A stretch of DNA of 64,000 bases from an uncultured Actinomyces sp. (lineage in GTDB: Bacteria > Actinomycetota > Actinomycetes > Actinomycetales > Actinomycetaceae), in contig CALLSD010000026.1 in the NCBI GenBank assembly GCA_938014245.1, positions 1 through 64,000 of the forward strand, in the 5' to 3' direction. The position numbers were made by a program, and so were the translations under genes. The first letter of the stretch is position 1, and every line of letters starts with the position of its first letter. Shown piece after piece: positions 44,478-54,208 of the stretch. The notes beneath the pieces are model-generated. The model was not told the DNA's origin. It ran no database searches and worked only from the letters and a program-made list of their open reading frames with translations.

Positions 44478-47429
44478 CTAGGTAATATCCCAGAACAGTT
44501 TCTCAAAAAGTGTGCGGACTTTGCGCGAGGCGGACAGCCACTGATCAATCATCTGAGAGCGACTCTCACGCGAATACCCCATCAGCATTGCCAAAGCGAC
44601 GAGTTGATCAACGTTCGATGGCAGAACATCATTCTTAGACGCCGATGGGCCTGTTGCGATTACTTTCAAGCGTCGAAGACGCTGTGCCATCGTCCATGTT
44701 GATTCGATGAGATTGTAGGACTGAGAGGATAGATGTCCGTCTTTACACAACGCATCAAGGGCACGTTTGGTTGAGGCAACTCGGAGAGACGGATCGTCAT
44801 ATCCCCATTGCAGTTGGAAGAGCTCCACGAGCCATTGAATATCCGATAGCGCACCTGGACCGAGCTTCACGTGCATTCGCGGATCGATACCACCGGGAAT
44901 TCGTTCGCGTTCAACACGCACCTTCATGAGCTGAATCTCTTGCTTCTCGGTGGGACTCAGAGCGTTCGAATAGCAAAATTCTTGGACGAATTCCCATAAA
45001 CGATGTGCATTCGGACCACCTGCAAGGGGACGAAGGCGCACGAGCATTTGTTTTTCCCAGCTTTGCGCCCATTTCTGGTAATAATCAATGTAGGATTCGC
45101 AGCTGCGAACTAAGGCACCGCTTTTCCCCTCCGGGCGCAAGTTGAAATCAAGAGCCACAGCAAGTGCCCTGCTGGGGCGCGCAAGTAGCTGCTTCAGTCG
45201 GGTCAAAAGAGTGTGGGCCACGCTAGCTTCTTCACTACCGGCCTCGTCATTCATGATTGCGATGACATCAAGGTCAGAGGTGTACGTCAGTTCTTGCGCA
45301 CCGTAGCTTCCCAGAGCGCACAGCTCGAGGCCGAGAAGCTCACATTCGCCTGCTTCACGTTCGATCAGGGTTTCAAGAGACGATTGAAGGCACACATCAG
45401 CAACGTCAGATAGTGCTTGACCGATCCCCGATCTGTTCCCCGTAACTTCCCGCAAGGCAATTCGAAGTACTTCTCGAGTCCGAATTAAACGGATTTTTTC
45501 GACAGCATCCTCGGCGCTGACCGCGCGCCTTGCGGTTGCAAGCATCTGTCCGCGAAGGGTTTCTTGAGATGGCGTCTCCAGTAACTCTGGCGAATCCAGC
45601 CAGGACACCGCCTCGGGAAAGAGACGAAGAAGTGCCCCGAGCCACTCGGAGGCAGAAAGAACTCGACATAGCTGCGACGCAGCGTAATCACTGTCGCGCA
45701 AAAGCGCCAAATACCAGTGCGAGTCGCCGATTTCTTCGGAAAGCACACGAAAGTTCAGCAAACCCATGTCGGGGTTTGCTCCGTCGGCAATCCACGATAA
45801 GAGCACTGGAAGCAAGTGACGTTGAATCATCGCACGTCTACTGGTTCCCGCGCTCAAAGATTGAATATGCCCCATTGCGCTACGCGGGTCCAAATAGCCG
45901 AGTGCCCGCAAACGTTCCATCGCCTGTTGCGGATCCAAACGGATCAGGTCGTCATCGGCCTGCGCACTAGCTGCAATGATCGGCCGGAAGAATACAGAAT
46001 GATGAAGAGCGCGTACCTGCCGACGAAGCGAACGCAAATGCTCGTGAAGATCATGCGTGCTGGTATCCGTGCCAAATAAAGATCGTACGAGGCGCTCAAG
46101 TTGAGATTGAGAGTGCGGAAGATTGTGTGTGCGATGCATACGCAAAAGTTGCGAGCGATGTTCCAGAGTACGCAAATAGGCGTAGCTCTCACGCAAGCTT
46201 GCCGCGTCACTACGGGCAATGTATCCCTCGGCGCTCAGTGCGTCGAGTGCATCTAGGGTTGATCTTTGGCGAATGCGATCATCGTTTCTGCCGTGGACCA
46301 GTTGTAAGAATTGAATAGAGAATTCGATATCGCGCAGTCCGCCAACGCCAAGTTTGAGTTCTTGATCCCGGTTCTTTTCTGGAACGGAACGCTCCACCTG
46401 CACGCGCATACTGCGAACATCATCGACAAATCCGTCACGCGCAGAGGCCTCCCAAATGAAGGGAGAGGCAAGCCGTAAAAACTCCTCACCTGTGCGCTGA
46501 TCCCCCGCGCAGGGACGTGCTTTGAGAAGAGCCTGGAACTCCCAGTTCTGAGCCCACCGTTTCCAATAGCTATGGAAAGAGTCGAGGGTACGCACGAGCG
46601 CACCGTCACGCCCTTCTGGGCGAAGATTTGCATCCACACTCCACAGGGGTGCTTCACTGGCCGGACTTGAACACACTGCGTTGATGATATTGGCCATTTT
46701 TGTCGCACGTTCAAGCATTTCAGCGGTCTGTAATTCGCCCCCGTTGTGGTCATCGGGAGACTCGCCAAGAACATACATGACGTCAACGTCGGAGATATAG
46801 TTGAGTTCCTCTCCCCCAGTTTTTCCCATCGCAATGACACACAGAGGGATCTGCTTTAACCTGTCTTCAAGGCATTGAGCGATATAGAGCGCGCCTGCAA
46901 GGGCTGCATCGGCGAGATCTGAAATCCGACGAGCAACTGATTGGAAATGTTCTGGAGCACACGGATCTGGGGACAAGAGGTCGTCGGCAACGATCTCAAA
47001 AAGCGCACGCCGATAAGCACTGCGCATGGCACACGCCGCAAAGCTCCACGCGTTTGAGTCTTCGTCTGCGTATTCCTCCCAACCTTGCGGCAGTGCTTGG
47101 CGCAGATAATCAACCATCCCGAGGCCACGAGGCGGTGGCGACATCGTCAAAAAATCGGGATGCTGCAGAAGGTAGTCACCCCACCACGAAGAAAAGCCCA
47201 CAACCGCGGCAAAGCGGCACGCGGCCTCGGCGTCAGAATTCAAGTCCTGGATGAGTTGCGGGCACTGAGAAGCAGCACGCGCACACACGAGGGCGAACTG
47301 CTCGATATCCGCACACTTGTCAAGAACATGGTCAAGATCTTCAATAGCCAGACCACTCTCGTCGAGAAGCGAACGGACGCGCTCGGGTTGATGTACGCCC
47401 CAGCGGCGAAGATCCTGGTCAGAGATCAT
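44478..47429 (-). CDS. glnE: Bifunctional glutamine synthetase adenylyltransferase/deadenylase
   Basis: A 983-residue regulator that attaches AMP to, and removes it from, a tyrosine of glutamine synthetase. Two nucleotidyltransferase domains are seen: an N-terminal one with MGKTGGEELNYISDVDVMYV and a C-terminal one with LGSYGAQELTYTSDLDVIAI, each with the paired aspartates (DVD, DLD). GlnD-type PII control sites are not visible in the protein itself. It overlaps glnA by four bases, the conserved actinobacterial pairing. Length is normal. Confidence 0.95.
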   Translation of the reverse strand: MISDQDLRRWGVHQPERVRSLLDESGLAIEDLDHVLDKCADIEQFALVCARAASQCPQLIQDLNSDAEAACRFAAVVGFSSWWGDYLLQHPDFLTMSPPPRGLGMVDYLRQALPQGWEEYADEDSNAWSFAACAMRSAYRRALFEIVADDLLSPDPCAPEHFQSVARRISDLADAALAGALYIAQCLEDRLKQIPLCVIAMGKTGGEELNYISDVDVMYVLGESPDDHNGGELQTAEMLERATKMANIINAVCSSPASEAPLWSVDANLRPEGRDGALVRTLDSFHSYWKRWAQNWEFQALLKARPCAGDQRTGEEFLRLASPFIWEASARDGFVDDVRSMRVQVERSVPEKNRDQELKLGVGGLRDIEFSIQFLQLVHGRNDDRIRQRSTLDALDALSAEGYIARSDAASLRESYAYLRTLEHRSQLLRMHRTHNLPHSQSQLERLVRSLFGTDTSTHDLHEHLRSLRRQVRALHHSVFFRPIIAASAQADDDLIRLDPQQAMERLRALGYLDPRSAMGHIQSLSAGTSRRAMIQRHLLPVLLSWIADGANPDMGLLNFRVLSEEIGDSHWYLALLRDSDYAASQLCRVLSASEWLGALLRLFPEAVSWLDSPELLETPSQETLRGQMLATARRAVSAEDAVEKIRLIRTREVLRIALREVTGNRSGIGQALSDVADVCLQSSLETLIEREAGECELLGLELCALGSYGAQELTYTSDLDVIAIMNDEAGSEEASVAHTLLTRLKQLLARPSRALAVALDFNLRPEGKSGALVRSCESYIDYYQKWAQSWEKQMLVRLRPLAGGPNAHRLWEFVQEFCYSNALSPTEKQEIQLMKVRVERERIPGGIDPRMHVKLGPGALSDIQWLVELFQLQWGYDDPSLRVASTKRALDALCKDGHLSSQSYNLIESTWTMAQRLRRLKVIATGPSASKNDVLPSNVDQLVALAMLMGYSRESRSQMIDQWLSASRKVRTLFEKLFWDIT

Positions 47430-48763
47430 CCATTGACCTTAAGGAACTGGCGCAATTCCCCAGGAGTGATCTGACGACGATATTCGCGCCATTCACTCTC
47501 TTTTTCACGCAAAACGTGCTCAAATACTTGCTCACCTAAAGCTTCAGCAACAAGTTCTGATTCACGCATCGCACGCAAGGCATCAGAAAGAGAAGAAGGC
47601 AACGGGTGAATTCCCAAAATCTGTCGCTCGGTATCACTGAGCTGCCAGACATTATCTTCGGCCTCGTCGGCAAGCGACATTTTCTTCTCGATGCCATCGA
47701 GTCCGGCCCTAATAAGCACTGCGAAGGCAAGATAGGGGTTCGCAGCCGGGTCGAGGCCTCGGAATTCAATGCGCGCACTGGTGGTCTTCGAGGGCTTATA
47801 TGCCGGAACGCGTACCAGCGCAGAACGATTATTGTGTCCCCAGCAGATGAAGGAAGGCGCTTCTCCCCCGCCCCACAATCGCTTATAGGAATTCACGTGT
47901 TGGTTGGTGATCGCTGCAATCTCACGCGCGTGGTGAAGTAATCCGGCAATGAAATAGCGTCCAATTTCGGAAAGCTGGTAGCGACCCGAAGGATCATAGA
48001 AGGCGTTCTCATCGCCTTCGAAAAGCGAGAGGTGCGTGTGCATTCCCGAGCCCTGCTGATCGGCAAAAGGCTTGGGCATAAAGGTTGCGAGCATTCCCTC
48101 CGAGAGCGCGACCTCTTCAATGAGGGTCTTCGCCGTCATAATGTTGTCAGCAGCGCGCAGCGCGTCAACTGCACGCAGATCCACTTCATTTTGTCCAGGA
48201 CCCGCCTCATGATGCGAGAATTCGACTTGAATTCCCGTATCTTCAAGTGCATGAACAATCTTGCGGCGAAAATCGTTGGAAAGCCCACGCGTAACATGGT
48301 CGAAATAGCCAGCCTGGTCAACGGGTTCGAGGTGGTTGATATCCACGGGCTGGCGTAGAAGATAGAACTCGATCTCAGGATGAGCGAAAACAGAAAATCC
48401 CATCTCCGAGGCGCGCTGAACCGCGCGTTCGAGCGCGCCTCGGGGATCGGCAGGAGAGGGCAAGCCATCGGGAGTCAGAACATCGCAGAACATTCTTCCG
48501 TGGACGTCGCCATCGCCTTTGTTATGTAACCGTTGGAAGGTTGCAGCATCAGGACGTAAAAGCATGTCGGATTCGTAGACACGAGTCAGCCCTTCGATTG
48601 AAGAACCATCGAATCCGATCCCTTCCGCAAATGCCTCTTCGAGTTCTCCCGGGTCGATGGCGACCGATTTGAGAACTCCCGCGACATCCGTGAACCATAA
48701 ACGAATCAGACGGATATCTTCTTGAGCAACGCTACGAAGGACTTGTTCCTGATGCTGTTTCAT
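47426..48763 (-). CDS. glnA2: Glutamine synthetase, alpha type (GlnA2-like)
   Basis: A 445-residue type I glutamine synthetase. GFDGSSIEGL, the metal-binding HPEIEFYLLR and HHEAGPGQNEVDLR, TFMPKPFADQQGSGMHTHLS, and NNRSALVRVPAY are intact. At the position where beta-type enzymes have the adenylylated tyrosine (KPLYDLPP-like), this protein reads DNVWQLSD, so it should not be a target of the adjacent GlnE; a second glutamine synthetase is expected elsewhere. The name GlnA2 is by analogy with mycobacteria and corynebacteria, where an alpha-type gene pairs with glnE. Confidence 0.92.
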   Translation of the reverse strand: MKQHQEQVLRSVAQEDIRLIRLWFTDVAGVLKSVAIDPGELEEAFAEGIGFDGSSIEGLTRVYESDMLLRPDAATFQRLHNKGDGDVHGRMFCDVLTPDGLPSPADPRGALERAVQRASEMGFSVFAHPEIEFYLLRQPVDINHLEPVDQAGYFDHVTRGLSNDFRRKIVHALEDTGIQVEFSHHEAGPGQNEVDLRAVDALRAADNIMTAKTLIEEVALSEGMLATFMPKPFADQQGSGMHTHLSLFEGDENAFYDPSGRYQLSEIGRYFIAGLLHHAREIAAITNQHVNSYKRLWGGGEAPSFICWGHNNRSALVRVPAYKPSKTTSARIEFRGLDPAANPYLAFAVLIRAGLDGIEKKMSLADEAEDNVWQLSDTERQILGIHPLPSSLSDALRAMRESELVAEALGEQVFEHVLREKESEWREYRRQITPGELRQFLKVNG

Positions 48764-48772
48764 CTGTCTTCC

Positions 48773-49726
48773 TTAGGAACGACCGAAGCCCTTTGAGATC
48801 GCATCAAGGGCACCGGTGAGATCTGAGGGCAGCACCCACAGTTTCGAGGCTTGGCCATTTGCAATTCGGGGCAGCATCTCCAAGTACTTGTAGGAGAGCA
48901 GTTCCGGCGTGGCATGTCCCTGGTTAATAGCCGTGAACACGACAGAGATAGCTTCCGCTTCACCCTGCGCGCGCAGGATCTGTGCCTGGCGAGCACCTTC
49001 AGCCTGGAGGATGAGAGCTTCCTTCTCACCTCGCGCCTGCAGCACTTGCGCTTCCTGCTGTGCCGAGGCCGCGAGGACGGCAGCTTGCTTCGCACCTTCA
49101 GCCTTCTTGATTTGCGCTTCACGCTCTGCTTCAGCAGTCAAGATCGTTGCGCGCTTCGTGCGCTCAGCAGTAATCTGCTGCACCATCGCAGACAAAACGT
49201 TCGGCGGCGGTTCAATTGACTTGAGTTCAACGCGTGTCACGCGAATGCCCCAGGGGCCGGTTGCCTCGTCAAGAACGCCACGGAGTTGCTTGTTGATCGA
49301 TTCGCGGCTGGTCTGGGTTTCTTCCAAATCCAAGGAACCGATGAGATTACGCAAGGTCGTCGCAGTGAGCTGTTCGATCGCTTGCAGGAAGTTAGCAACC
49401 TCGTAGGTCGCGCTTCGAGGATCAGTGATCTGGAAGTAGATCACAGAGTCGATCTCGACCATAGCCTGGTCTGCAGTAATGACCGACTGCGAGGGGAAGT
49501 TCACCACCTGTTCACGCAGGTCGATTCGTGCCGCAACACGATCAACAAAAGGCACCAGAATGTGAAAACCGCCGTGCAGAACTGAACGGAAACGACCGAG
49601 GCGTTCAACAACGAAAGCCTCAGACTGGGGAACAATTCGGACGGCTCTGAGTAGTGAGATTGCGACGAAGAGGATGAAGACTACTGCGACGATCGCAACA
49701 ACGGATCCGAGAAGATCATCTGTCAT
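48773..49726 (-). CDS. SPFH/Band-7 membrane protein (stomatin/QmcA type)
   Basis: A 317-residue protein with an N-terminal membrane helix (about 5-30), the SPFH domain (VPQSEAFVVERLGRF, LREQVVNFPSQSVITADQA), and a long Ala/Glu/Gln-rich helix (EREAQIKKAEGAKQAAVL) that forms oligomers. Family members scaffold membrane microdomains or proteases. Start: ATG at 49726 with AAGGAG eight bases ahead; a GTG three codons upstream overlaps that site. It forms the classic pair with the NfeD gene just upstream. Confidence 0.92.
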   Translation of the reverse strand: MTDDLLGSVVAIVAVVFILFVAISLLRAVRIVPQSEAFVVERLGRFRSVLHGGFHILVPFVDRVAARIDLREQVVNFPSQSVITADQAMVEIDSVIYFQITDPRSATYEVANFLQAIEQLTATTLRNLIGSLDLEETQTSRESINKQLRGVLDEATGPWGIRVTRVELKSIEPPPNVLSAMVQQITAERTKRATILTAEAEREAQIKKAEGAKQAAVLAASAQQEAQVLQARGEKEALILQAEGARQAQILRAQGEAEAISVVFTAINQGHATPELLSYKYLEMLPRIANGQASKLWVLPSDLTGALDAISKGFGRS

Positions 49727-49757
49727 AATCCGCACTCCTTTCTTGGAAATATTTTGA

Positions 49758-50198
49758 TTAATTCAATGGCTGACTTGTCAGAGGGCGAACGACTGCCGTT
49801 GCGCCTTCAATAGCAACAACCTCAATTTGAGTGCCTACAGGGATGAGTTCACCCGTGCTTCGTGCACTCCATTCACCTCCGGAAAACTGAATACGACCAT
49901 CGCGCTCCCCCACGAGTTGTGTCACGTAGCCGCTCTTTCCGATCAGTGCATCCGCATTCGTGCGCACATCATCACCGGATCGCTGGATTCGTCCTTTCAT
50001 AAGCGGGCGCATAACGACAAGCAAGAGGAGCGAAACGACAACAAAAACTGCGACTTGTGCAATAAGGCCACCGCCGAAAAATGCGGTAATCGCTGCAGCA
50101 ACAGCTCCAATGGCAAACATCAGGAACACGAAAGTGATACTGAGAACTTCAATGATTCCAAGAACTAGGGCTGTCAGCAGCCACATCCACCACGTCAT
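49758..50198 (-). CDS. NfeD-family membrane protein
   Basis: A 146-residue protein with three to four hydrophobic segments (about 5-62) and a C-terminal OB-fold domain (about 85-146; ALIGKSGYV, GGEWSARSTGELIPVGTQIEVV). NfeD proteins associate with SPFH proteins, and the two genes adjoin here with 31 bases between. No ClpP-like serine protease domain is present, so this is the short form. Confidence 0.93.
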   Translation of the reverse strand: MTWWMWLLTALVLGIIEVLSITFVFLMFAIGAVAAAITAFFGGGLIAQVAVFVVVSLLLLVVMRPLMKGRIQRSGDDVRTNADALIGKSGYVTQLVGERDGRIQFSGGEWSARSTGELIPVGTQIEVVAIEGATAVVRPLTSQPLN

Positions 50199-50226
50199 TT
50201 TGTTTCCCCTTTCAGTCGGCTAATAC

Positions 50227-51015
50227 TCAACGAGGCAGGCCGCGTGCCAGCCAGCGACCGTGGTCATTTTCTACGCTCAGTGCCAATTCAAAAGCTTCAG
50301 AAAGAACCCGTCCGGTTAGGACTTCCTCAACAGGGCCAGAGGCAAAGACTTCCCCGGCTTTCATGACCAGAGCGTGCGTAATCCCCTGAGGAATCTCTTC
50401 GAGGTGATGCGTCACCAAGACCAGCTGAGGTGCAGCACGACCAGAGATAATCTCGGCCATTGCAGCTACGAGCAATTCGCGTGCACCCAGATCAAGTCCC
50501 GCCGCAGGCTCGTCGAGAATCAAGGCTTCAGGATCCGACATCAGCCCGCGGGCAAGGACAATTCTTTGTCTTTCCCCCTCAGAGAGCGTATGGAATGGGC
50601 GCTCTTCAAGATGCGCGACGCTAAAGAGAGTAAGCAAGTCACGTGCACGCGCAGTGTCGATGTCTTCGTATTCCTCACCAAAAGGCGAAGAAACTCCCCA
50701 TGCGGCAGATCGGACGACATCAATCACTCGTGTACTTGGACGCAGCCGTTGTGTAGTCGAAAGAGACACCAAGGAGCAACGAGCCGCCAGCTCCTGAGGT
50801 TGGCATGATTCGAGCGGTACGCCATCGAAACATGCTTGCCCAGAAGAGGGCGCAACTTTCCCGCTAGCAACGCGAACAAGGGATGTTTTCCCCGCCCCGT
50901 TTGCTCCTAGAACTACCCACTGTTCTTGGCGCGAAGTATGCCAAGAAACCTCACGAAGAATTTCGGTCTCGCCACGGGTCAAGCTGACATCATTGAGCTC
51001 AATCACGGTATCCAT
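50227..51015 (-). CDS. ABC transporter ATP-binding protein (stand-alone)
   Basis: A 262-residue ATPase with Walker A LGANGAGKTSL, signature LSEGERQR, Walker B LILDEPAAGL, and the H-loop VTHHLEEIP. It resembles the YlmA/MolC-like group of lone ATPases. No permease or binding protein gene adjoins it, so its partner is unknown. Start chosen: ATG at 51015, where homology begins (MDTVIELNDVSLTRG); 47 open codons upstream run back into the end of glgA and are unlikely. The ribosome binding site is weak. Confidence 0.85.
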   Translation of the reverse strand: MDTVIELNDVSLTRGETEILREVSWHTSRQEQWVVLGANGAGKTSLVRVASGKVAPSSGQACFDGVPLESCQPQELAARCSLVSLSTTQRLRPSTRVIDVVRSAAWGVSSPFGEEYEDIDTARARDLLTLFSVAHLEERPFHTLSEGERQRIVLARGLMSDPEALILDEPAAGLDLGARELLVAAMAEIISGRAAPQLVLVTHHLEEIPQGITHALVMKAGEVFASGPVEEVLTGRVLSEAFELALSVENDHGRWLARGLPR

Positions 51016-51070
51016 TGTTTCAGTATCTCGCAGGATATACAGTGTGTCTTTTCCAAAACAATCAGATTCA

Positions 51071-52279
51071 TCAAACGAGTTGTTTATAGAGTTCCACCGT
51101 CTTTTCACCAATTGCATCCCACGAGAAATGTTCCCGCGCACGCACAAACCCAGCATGTCCCATTTCTCGAGCTCTTTCGGGCGAAGCCAAGACTTGAATC
51201 AAACGCTCAGCCATATCATGCTCAAAAGCATCCGGATCAAGAGGAGTGCCTGTCCCATCGTGTAGCTGCTCGATCGGAACAAGGTATCCAGTTTCTCCAT
51301 CGACGATAACATCGGGGATACCTCCAGTTGCGGTTCCCACGACTGGCAAGCCAACTGCCATAGCTTCAAGGTTAACGATTCCCAGCGGTTCATAGACCGA
51401 GGGGGTCACAAAAACAGTCGCGCAGTCCAAGAGTGCGATGAGGTCGGCTCGTGGAAGCATTTCTGAAATCAAAATGACACCATTACGGGTAGCTTGCAGC
51501 TGTGCAACTAGTCCTTCGACTTCGGCTGCGATCTGCGGAGTATCGGGCGCTCCAGCACACAAAATGACCTGAACGTCATCCGGAAGTAAACGCGCAGCGC
51601 GCAAGAAGTACGGGAGGCCCTTTTGGCGAGTAACACGACCGACAAAGATCACCGACGGCCGGCTGGGATCCACTCCCCACTGGGCCAAGACCTTCGCCTG
51701 ATGGTCCTTTTCTTCCGGCGTCGTAGGTACATGCCACTGCGACAGATCAATTCCATTGTGGATCACGTGCACGCGATCGGGATCAACCGCGGGATACGCG
51801 CGCAAAATGTCCTCACGCATCCCGTGCGATACCGCAACCACCCCAGCTGCGGCCTCGTAAGCGGAACGCTCGATGAAAGAAGATACGCGGTAGCCACCAC
51901 CGAGCTGCTCAGCCTTCCACGGACGCAAAGGCTCAAGGGAGTGTGCGGTAATCACATGCGGAATATCGTTCATTAATGCCGAAATATGTCCGGCAAAATT
52001 TGCATACCACGTATGCGAATGAACAAGATCCGCGCCAACCGTCTGGGCTGCGATCTCAAGATCAACTCCGAGAGTGCGAAGCGCGGCATTTGCTTGCGCA
52101 AGTTGAGGCAGATCCTCGTAGCCGAAAACGCCTTGTTCTCCTTCGCGAGGACCATCAAAAGCCTGAACCCGCAGGTCATGAACCCGAGGCCGAAGAACTT
52201 TGGCCAATTCAGTAACGTGAACTCCAGCTCCCCCATAGACATGAGGCGGGTATTCTCGGGTCAGCAAATCAACGCGCAT
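51071..52279 (-). CDS. glgA: Glycogen synthase, GT4 actinobacterial type (GlgA/GlgM)
   Basis: A 402-residue glycosyltransferase with EYPPHVYGGAGVHV at the donor side, HSHTWYANFAGH, FVGRVTRQKG, and PSVYEPLGIVNLEAMA, the E-x7-E nucleotide-sugar site. In mycobacteria the homologue (GlgM/GlgA) makes maltose-1-phosphate from ADP-glucose and glucose-1-phosphate and extends glycogen only weakly. Which applies here is unknown. It is divergent from glgC with 118 bases between, so both genes likely share a control region. Confidence 0.93.
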   Translation of the reverse strand: MRVDLLTREYPPHVYGGAGVHVTELAKVLRPRVHDLRVQAFDGPREGEQGVFGYEDLPQLAQANAALRTLGVDLEIAAQTVGADLVHSHTWYANFAGHISALMNDIPHVITAHSLEPLRPWKAEQLGGGYRVSSFIERSAYEAAAGVVAVSHGMREDILRAYPAVDPDRVHVIHNGIDLSQWHVPTTPEEKDHQAKVLAQWGVDPSRPSVIFVGRVTRQKGLPYFLRAARLLPDDVQVILCAGAPDTPQIAAEVEGLVAQLQATRNGVILISEMLPRADLIALLDCATVFVTPSVYEPLGIVNLEAMAVGLPVVGTATGGIPDVIVDGETGYLVPIEQLHDGTGTPLDPDAFEHDMAERLIQVLASPERAREMGHAGFVRAREHFSWDAIGEKTVELYKQLV

Positions 52280-52397
52280 GTGAGCTCCTTTGACGCACGG
52301 ATACCTCTAGCTTAGCGGAAATGTTGCGTGAACTATGTTCTTCGCCACGTTTTAGAATCGGCCACCAAAAGTGTGCATTTGCGCATACTCTTGTGTC

Positions 52398-53636
52398 ATG
52401 GCTAAAAATCATGTTCTTGCGATCGTTCTAGCCGGAGGCGAGGGTAAACGGCTCATGCCCTTGACCATGGATCGGGCAAAGCCGGCCGTTCCCTTCGGTG
52501 GCCACTTCCGTCTCATCGATTTTTCTCTCTCGAATATGGTCAATTCGGGATACATGAAAATCGTCGTCCTGACTCAATACAAGTCACACTCGCTTGACCG
52601 TCACGTCACGCGAACTTGGTATACCTCTCCTCTGCTCGGCAACTTTATTGCACCTGTGCCCGCTCAGCAGCGTCGCGGCCCGCACTGGTACTTGGGAAGC
52701 GCCGATGCAATCTATCAGTCACTCAACATCGTCGACGATGAAAACCCTGATTACATTGTTATTACAGGTGCCGACAACATCTACCGTATGGATTTCTCGC
52801 AGATGGTTGAGCACCACATTGAGTCGGGACTTCCGGCAACCGTGGCCGGTATCCGTCAGCCCATCGAACTGGCCCCTTCTCTAGGTGTCATCGAAGGCAA
52901 GGATGGGCACGTCGATAAGTTCGTTGAAAAACCGCAGAACCCGCAAGGTCTTCCCGATAACCCCAATCAGGTCCTTGCCTCTATGGGTAACTACGTCTTC
53001 ACGACGGCAGAACTTATTGCCGCGCTTCGCGAAGACGCAGAAGATCCTCTTTCCAAGCACGACATGGGTGGCAATATCATCCCGTGGTTCGTCGAGCGCG
53101 GCATGTGCGGCTACTACGATTTCAAGGATAATGACGTCCCCGGATCTACCGATCGTGACCGCGACTACTGGCGCGATGTTGGTACCTTGGATGCCTACTA
53201 CGAGGCCAATATGGACCTCATTAGCGTTCACCCGGTCTTCAACCTGTACAACAGGGATTGGCCGACAATGACGCTCTTGGATGGCTCGCTACCTCCGGCA
53301 AAGTTCGTTTATGGCGACGAGCACTCCCGCATGGGACATGCCGTTGATTCCTTCGTCTCCCCCGGTGTGATTATCTCCGGTGGCGAGGTCTACCACTCGA
53401 TCATTTCTCCCAACACCTACGTCCACTCGTGGGCACAGGTGACGGATTCGGTCATCATGAATGGCACCCGAGTCGGCCGTCATGCGATCGTTTCGAAGAC
53501 CATCCTCGATAAGGGAGTGATTGTCGAAGAGGGTGCGGTTGTCGGCGTCGACCTCGAGCACGACCTCGAGCGTGGCTTCACTGTCACCGAATCGGGAATT
53601 ACCGTCGTCCCCAAGGGAGTCGTCGTTACTCGCTAA
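52398..53636 (+). CDS. glgC: Glucose-1-phosphate adenylyltransferase
   Basis: A 412-residue enzyme making ADP-glucose for glycogen. LAGGEGKRLMPLTMDRAKPA opens the nucleotidyltransferase domain, with GSADAIYQ, DNIYRMDF and FVEKPQNP further on; the C-terminal left-handed helix domain begins about 300 (VSPGVIISGG, NGTRVGRHA). Start: ATG at 52398, which matches the family; nine codons more are open upstream. There is no clear ribosome binding site and a TACTCT box lies within 15 bases, so a leaderless mRNA is possible. Confidence 0.95.
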   Translation: MAKNHVLAIVLAGGEGKRLMPLTMDRAKPAVPFGGHFRLIDFSLSNMVNSGYMKIVVLTQYKSHSLDRHVTRTWYTSPLLGNFIAPVPAQQRRGPHWYLGSADAIYQSLNIVDDENPDYIVITGADNIYRMDFSQMVEHHIESGLPATVAGIRQPIELAPSLGVIEGKDGHVDKFVEKPQNPQGLPDNPNQVLASMGNYVFTTAELIAALREDAEDPLSKHDMGGNIIPWFVERGMCGYYDFKDNDVPGSTDRDRDYWRDVGTLDAYYEANMDLISVHPVFNLYNRDWPTMTLLDGSLPPAKFVYGDEHSRMGHAVDSFVSPGVIISGGEVYHSIISPNTYVHSWAQVTDSVIMNGTRVGRHAIVSKTILDKGVIVEEGAVVGVDLEHDLERGFTVTESGITVVPKGVVVTR

Positions 53637-53657
53637 GAGCCACGCATAGAGACGTTA

Positions 53658-53688
53658 CTGGCCTCCGAACGTTATGTTCGGAGGCCAG
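53658..53688. terminator. Terminator hairpin between glgC and Nudix gene
   Basis: A perfect 13-bp stem (53658-53670 with 53676-53688) with loop GTTAT lies between two convergent genes and probably serves both directions. No long T run follows. Confidence 0.8.
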
Positions 53689-53692
53689 CGCG

Positions 53693-54208
53693 TTATTCAA
53701 TGACGAGCGTTGTCCCATCCCAACCAGCAAGGCAGATGCGAAGCAGTTCGACGAGCCGAGTTGGGTAGAATTCACAGTCACGTGACTGGGCCTCAAAATC
53801 ATCGATATCCCACCAGCGGTATTCGTCAATGACGCGTTGTTCCTCTTCGGTCCAGCGGGTATCACTCAGTTCCTTGCAGTGCGTACGCGCATAAAAAATC
53901 TCTTCGTCTTGGCGCGCAAGGACTGTTTCGAAATCGAACACTGCACGGCGATATGCAATAGGACCGATCAGTAGTTCCGGTTCCAGACGGATTCCAGTTT
54001 CTTCAAACAGCTCACGCGAAGCACATTGGCGAGCGCTTTCGCCATCTTCGATTCCACCGCCGACGGTAAACCACCACGAGCGCTCGGGATTGTCCGCGTC
54101 GTGGCCTCGGACCAGAAGCACACGGTCTTCTTCATCAAAAAGAATGATCCGCGCCGCACGTCTATGCGGAAATCCGTCCTCATCACGAGGCCAATTGTGC
54201 GCGCTCAC
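53693..54208 (-). CDS. Nudix hydrolase
   Basis: A 171-residue Nudix pyrophosphohydrolase. The 23-residue box is complete: GGGIEDGES followed by RELFEETGI (G, E, RE and EE-G positions kept). Aromatic pairs (SWWFTVGG, YRWWDIDD) surround it. Substrates of such proteins are nucleoside diphosphates linked to another group; the substrate here is unknown. The start is GTG at 54208, overlapping the PrsW gene stop by four bases (GTGA). Confidence 0.9.
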   Translation of the reverse strand: MSAHNWPRDEDGFPHRRAARIILFDEEDRVLLVRGHDADNPERSWWFTVGGGIEDGESARQCASRELFEETGIRLEPELLIGPIAYRRAVFDFETVLARQDEEIFYARTHCKELSDTRWTEEEQRVIDEYRWWDIDDFEAQSRDCEFYPTRLVELLRICLAGWDGTTLVIE

